Assembly (NCBI GenBank): GCA_035392025.1 | Contig: DAOPMC010000018.1 | Coordinates: 1-27,036 of the forward strand | Direction: 5' to 3' | DNA: 27,036 nucleotides | Origin: DAOPMC01 sp035392025 | Lineage (GTDB): Bacteria > Bacillota_I > Bacilli_A > RF39 > UBA660 | In this document: piece by piece, positions 23,748 through 27,036 of the stretch | How the letters are laid out: each line of letters begins with the position of its first letter | Numbering within the stretch: the first letter of the stretch is position 1 | Notes under the pieces: model-generated | Databases searched by the model: none | What the model was told of the DNA's origin: nothing | What the model saw: only the letters and a program-made list of their open reading frames with translations | Program-made: the position numbers and the translations under genes

Positions 23748-26700
23748 ATGAAATTAAAATTTAAACAGCAACAATATCAAACTGATGCTACAATGTCAGT
23801 TGTTAATTGTTTTGAAGGTCAAAAAAAGGGCAGTAGAAGAGATTTAATTGCAAGATATACTAAAACTACTGATAAAGGCACTTTGCTTGAAAAAACATAT
23901 GAAGAAGAAATAATATCATTTGGTAATCAAAATATTATATTGTCTGAAACTGAAAGAAAAAATAATATAAGAAAAGTTCAAAGATTAAATGATATTTCTT
24001 ATACTGAAGGAAATAATTTAACTGATTTTACTATAGAGATGGAAACAGGTACTGGTAAAACTTATACTTATATAAAAACCATGTATGAATTAAATGAACA
24101 TTATGGTTGGAGTAAATTTATAGTAATGGTACCTTCCATTGCTATACGTGAAGGTGTTCAAAAGTCTTTTGAAATTACACAAGATCATTTTCAAGAGTTT
24201 TATAAGAAGAAAATTAGATATTTTGTATATAATTCTAATAATAGTTCTAATATTGCTAATATAAATACATTTGCATCCGATTCTTCAATTCAAGTAATGA
24301 TAATTAATTATCAAGCATTTAATAGCAAAGTTAATTCAAGTAAAGCTGGAAGAAGAATATTTGAAGAATTAGATGAATTACAATCCAGAAGACCTATTGA
24401 TGTAATTAAGAGCGTAAGACCTATTTTAATAATAGATGAACCTCAAAAGATTGGTGATAAAACTGAAGGATTATTAGATGAATTTAAGCCACTATTTACA
24501 TTAAGATATTCAGCAACTCATAAAAAAGGTAAAGAATATAATAAGATATATAGACTAGATGCAGTTGATGCTTATAATCAAAAACTTGTTAAAAAGATTA
24601 ATGTTAAAGGAATAGAATTATTACATAATAAATCAGAGGATACTTATTTATATTTAGATAGTGTTGATATAAGTAAAAAACATGCACCTGTTGCAAGAAT
24701 GGAAATTGAACAAAAAACCACTACTGGTGTAAGACGGGTTACTAAATTATTATCTGCAGGAATGGATTTGTTTCAATTATCAGGTGGATTATCTGAATAT
24801 AAAAACTATGTAGTATCCGAAATAGATGGAAGATATGATTCATATGATAAAGTATTCTTTACTAATGGAGTAGAGATACAAGTAGGTCAAGCATTTGGCG
24901 ATGTTGATGATGAATATATTACAAGAATTCAAATAAGGGAAACAATAAGATCTCATTTCGAAAAAGAAAAAGAATTACATAAATTAGGAATTAAAGTATT
25001 ATCTTTATTCTTTATTGATGAAGTTGCAAAATATAAATATTATGAAGATGGAACTGCATATAAGGGATTATATGCTAAAATGTTTGAAGAAGAATATAAT
25101 AATATTTTAAATGAATATAGAACAATAACTGATGAAGACTATACAAAATATATAGATAGTTTTAATACAGGAAAAATTCATGCCGGATATTTTTCAATTG
25201 ATAAAAAAGGACATGAAGTAGATCCGACAATTAATGATAAAAAAGAAATGTTATCATTCGATGAAGATGCCTATGAACTTATTATGAAAGATAAGGAAAG
25301 ATTGTTAAGTCTAGATGAACCAGTAAGATTTATATTCTCTCATTCAGCACTTCGTGAAGGATGGGATAATCCAAATATATTTCAAATTTGTACTTTAAAA
25401 AGAAGTAATTCTGAAATAAGTAAAAGACAAGAAATAGGTAGAGGTCTTCGTATTTGTGTAAATAATAATGGCGATAGAATGGATTATTCTGTTCTTGAAG
25501 GAATGTTTCACAATATAAATACTTTAACTGTAGTAGCAAGTGAATCATATGAAAAGTTTGCTGATGCATTACAAAGCGAATTAGCTGATTCTTTATCTGA
25601 AAGACCAAAGAATTTTACTTATGAATCTTTTACTGGAAAAGTATTAATTAATGATGATACAGGCGAAAAATATGAATTTACAAGTGAACATTTTCAAGAT
25701 TTCTTAATATTTAATGTAATGAATGGATATGTTGATAAAGATAACAATTATATGATAACTGATAAGTTTGTTGAAGATATGGAAAATGATAAATTAGAAG
25801 TAATGCCTGCTTTAATAGGATTTGAAAAAGAAATATCTTCTTTAATGAAAAGATTATATTCAACTAATACTAAATTAGTAAATAATGAAAATAGAATGAA
25901 TATTAAAGATTTAGTTCCAAATGATAATTTTAAAAAGAAAGAATTTCAAGATTTGTGGAACAAGATTAATATAAAATCAGTATATGAAGTATCATTTAAT
26001 ACTGATGAATTAATAAAAAAATGTATAAATTCAATTAATGAAAATTTAATCATTACTAAGATGAAAGTTAGAATAACTTCTGGAGAGCAAAAAGAAACCA
26101 TTTCAAGTGTTTCTTTAAATGATAAGACCACAATGACTGATGTAAAAACAACAACTGATGTGGTTGAAGATTTTACTCCGTCAAATGTTAAATATGATTT
26201 AGTTGGGCAAATTGCTTCTGATACAGGATTGACAAGATCAACCATAATTAAAATTTTAACTTCAATTAATAGTGAATTATTTAATAAATTTAAATACAAT
26301 CCAGAAGAGTTTATTAGAAAAGTTTCAACATTAATTAATAGTGAAAAGGCAACAACAATTATAGATGGAATTACATATCATAAGACTGATCAAAAATATG
26401 ATAATGATATATTTACAATAAATAATATTAAAGCTGAATTAAATGAAAATGCCATAGAAGTTAAAAAGAATATATATAATTATCTTGTTACTGATTCTAA
26501 AAATGAAAGAAAGTTTGCAAAAGATTTAGAAGCTGGAGAAGTAAGTGTATATGCAAAACTTCCAAGTGGATTTAAAATACCAACACCTGTAGGAAATTAT
26601 AATCCGGATTGGGCTATAGTATTTGAAAATAAAACATTCAAGCATATTTATTTTATAGCTGAAACTAAAGGATCAATGGATTCATTAGAATTAAGAGATG

Positions 26701-26816
26701 TCGAAAAAGCTAAGATTGCATGTGCTAAAAAACATTTTGAAAGCATTACTGATGGTAATATAAAATATGATATGGTTAATAGCTATGAAGAATTAATTAA
26801 TATTGTTACAGCATAA
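23748..26816 (+). CDS. res: Type III restriction endonuclease subunit (Res)
   Basis: The 1022-residue Res subunit uses ATP to act along DNA from unmodified sites and cleaves in complex with Mod. The helicase part has METGTGKTYTYIK (Walker A, about 100), ILIIDEPQKIG (DEPQ box, about 229), RYSATHKK (about 254), ALREGWDNPN (about 535) and RQEIGRGLRI (about 561). The C-terminal nuclease is intact, with NYNPDWAIVF (Asp, about 952) and IAETKG (ExK, about 970), a PD-(D/E)xK site. A consensus AAAGGAGG (23731-23738) precedes ATG 23748, 23 bases after mod. A strong terminator follows, so this is the last gene of the operon. All key residues are present, so the system is predicted to be active. Confidence 0.95.
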   Translation: MKLKFKQQQYQTDATMSVVNCFEGQKKGSRRDLIARYTKTTDKGTLLEKTYEEEIISFGNQNIILSETERKNNIRKVQRLNDISYTEGNNLTDFTIEMETGTGKTYTYIKTMYELNEHYGWSKFIVMVPSIAIREGVQKSFEITQDHFQEFYKKKIRYFVYNSNNSSNIANINTFASDSSIQVMIINYQAFNSKVNSSKAGRRIFEELDELQSRRPIDVIKSVRPILIIDEPQKIGDKTEGLLDEFKPLFTLRYSATHKKGKEYNKIYRLDAVDAYNQKLVKKINVKGIELLHNKSEDTYLYLDSVDISKKHAPVARMEIEQKTTTGVRRVTKLLSAGMDLFQLSGGLSEYKNYVVSEIDGRYDSYDKVFFTNGVEIQVGQAFGDVDDEYITRIQIRETIRSHFEKEKELHKLGIKVLSLFFIDEVAKYKYYEDGTAYKGLYAKMFEEEYNNILNEYRTITDEDYTKYIDSFNTGKIHAGYFSIDKKGHEVDPTINDKKEMLSFDEDAYELIMKDKERLLSLDEPVRFIFSHSALREGWDNPNIFQICTLKRSNSEISKRQEIGRGLRICVNNNGDRMDYSVLEGMFHNINTLTVVASESYEKFADALQSELADSLSERPKNFTYESFTGKVLINDDTGEKYEFTSEHFQDFLIFNVMNGYVDKDNNYMITDKFVEDMENDKLEVMPALIGFEKEISSLMKRLYSTNTKLVNNENRMNIKDLVPNDNFKKKEFQDLWNKINIKSVYEVSFNTDELIKKCINSINENLIITKMKVRITSGEQKETISSVSLNDKTTMTDVKTTTDVVEDFTPSNVKYDLVGQIASDTGLTRSTIIKILTSINSELFNKFKYNPEEFIRKVSTLINSEKATTIIDGITYHKTDQKYDNDIFTINNIKAELNENAIEVKKNIYNYLVTDSKNERKFAKDLEAGEVSVYAKLPSGFKIPTPVGNYNPDWAIVFENKTFKHIYFIAETKGSMDSLELRDVEKAKIACAKKHFESITDGNIKYDMVNSYEELINIVTA

Positions 26817-26828
26817 GTATATTATTTT

Positions 26829-26853
26829 AGGAGATTATATTCTCCTTTTTTTT
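26829..26853 (+). terminator. Intrinsic terminator of the defence operon
   Basis: AGGAGA (26829-26834) pairs with TCTCCT (26841-26846) and is followed by a run of T's, 12 bases after the res stop. Confidence 0.9.
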
Positions 26854-26863
26854 GTAACAAAAT

Positions 26864-26874
26864 CCTGGGAACAA
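26864..26874 (+). repeat. Extra half-copy of the end repeat
   Basis: CCTGGGAACAA repeats the first half of the right direct repeat 33 bases before it (GGGAACAA at 26867-26874, again at 26900 and 26911). This supports a protein-binding role for GGGAACAA near the element end. Confidence 0.65.
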
Positions 26875-26892
26875 ATTAGCATAAAAAAGTAT

Positions 26893-26920
26893 AATTCCTG
26901 GGAACAACTCGGGAACAAGT
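26893..26920 (+). repeat. Right direct repeat (attR candidate or integrase arm sites)
   Basis: Matches 9823-9850 in 27 of 28 positions, in the same orientation, with the same two GGGAACAA units 11 bp apart. It lies between the defence operon terminator and a gene-free tail. No gene is recognisable from 26921 to the window end. Confidence 0.8.
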
Positions 26921-27014
26921 ACATAGGTCATAGTAGGTAAAATAGGGCTATTTACGAGATATTTAGCATATAAGAATAAAAGAATAATGCAAAATATGAA
27001 AGAAAATCAGGTAA

Positions 27015-27031
27015 AACTAAATCCCCCTGAA
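27015..27031 (+). repeat. Second copy of the C-rich motif next to the element
   Basis: AACTAAATCCCCCTGAA matches 9731-9747 (AACCAAAACCCCCTGAA) in 15 of 17 positions. The two copies lie just outside the GGGAACAA repeats on opposite sides of the element, so they may be the true crossover sites, or a shared RNA motif. Confidence 0.45.
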
Positions 27032-27036
27032 GAGAG

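Larger units (their letters stand above)
9823..26920. mobile_element. 17-kb integrative, phage-satellite-like element carrying two cargo cassettes
   Basis: A 28-bp direct repeat bounds a block holding a tyrosine integrase, CI/Cro-like switch, replisome organizer, helicase loader and HNH nuclease, but no capsid, portal, terminase, tail or lysis genes. recG on the left is ordinary chromosome. This composition fits a phage-inducible-island-like satellite or a prophage reduced to its early region. The integrase is not at the end: a three-gene cassette lies between it and the left repeat, and a five-gene restriction cassette fills the right 9.5 kb. The exact ends are uncertain, because the repeats could be integrase arm sites just inside the true ends. 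Confidence 0.75.

Noticed and set aside
17316..26816. DISARM or BREX system
   Set aside because: A SNF2-like helicase and a methyltransferase are present, but no DrmA, DrmB, DrmC, PglZ or BrxC-like gene. The Mod/Res pair is plainly type III.
1..27036. CRISPR array
   Set aside because: No regularly spaced 25-40 base repeats and no cas genes are seen.

Overview
The window is AT-rich DNA (roughly 30% G+C by eye) from an uncultured, probably anaerobic Bacillota. Evidence: strong AGGAGG-type ribosome binding sites, T-rich intrinsic terminators, consensus sigma-A promoters, a single-chain pyruvate:ferredoxin oxidoreductase, and an OLE-type RNA with its membrane partner. Long genes read through without internal TGA and tryptophan is TGG, so the standard bacterial code fits. 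A gut, mollicute-like Bacilli lineage is my guess; nothing here proves it.

Chromosomal part (1-9.8 kb): a polytopic membrane protein (139-1689); a ~580-nt structured non-coding RNA with a near-perfect promoter (about 1726-2310), which I read as an OLE RNA because the OapA-type membrane protein follows directly (2333-2881); a VanY/DdcY-like D,D-carboxypeptidase broken by two one-base frameshifts (2951-4048); nifJ/por (4050-7412); a predicted ~100-nt small RNA on the minus strand between nifJ and recG; recG (7634-9625); and a cluster of hairpins ending in a strong terminator (9680-9778).

Mobile part (about 9.8-26.9 kb): a 17-kb integrative, phage-satellite-like element flanked by a 28-bp direct repeat (9823-9850 and 26893-26920, one mismatch). 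Its core is int (-), a CI-like repressor (-), a divergent Cro-like regulator, a small DNA-binding protein, a replisome organizer, a G39P-type helicase loader and an HNH endonuclease ending in a C-rich, cos-like tract. There are no capsid, portal, terminase or tail genes. Cargo sits at both ends. On the left is a Fic - DUF4145 - trypsin-like protease operon with its own promoter. On the right is a tightly coupled five-gene operon: PLD-like/SNF2 helicase, DUF4391 protein, an unnamed protein with an N-terminal hydrophobic segment and C-terminal winged helix, type III Mod methyltransferase, and type III Res endonuclease.

How it fits together: the element looks like a domesticated or satellite mobile element carrying two presumptive anti-phage cassettes. 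The strongest leads for new biology are (1) the type III restriction operon expanded by three conserved-looking extra genes, (2) the Fic/DUF4145/protease cassette, (3) the OLE RNA-OapA pair in an unusual host, and (4) the minus-strand small RNA, whose terminator loop is perfectly complementary to a C-rich motif in the hairpin cluster next to the element.
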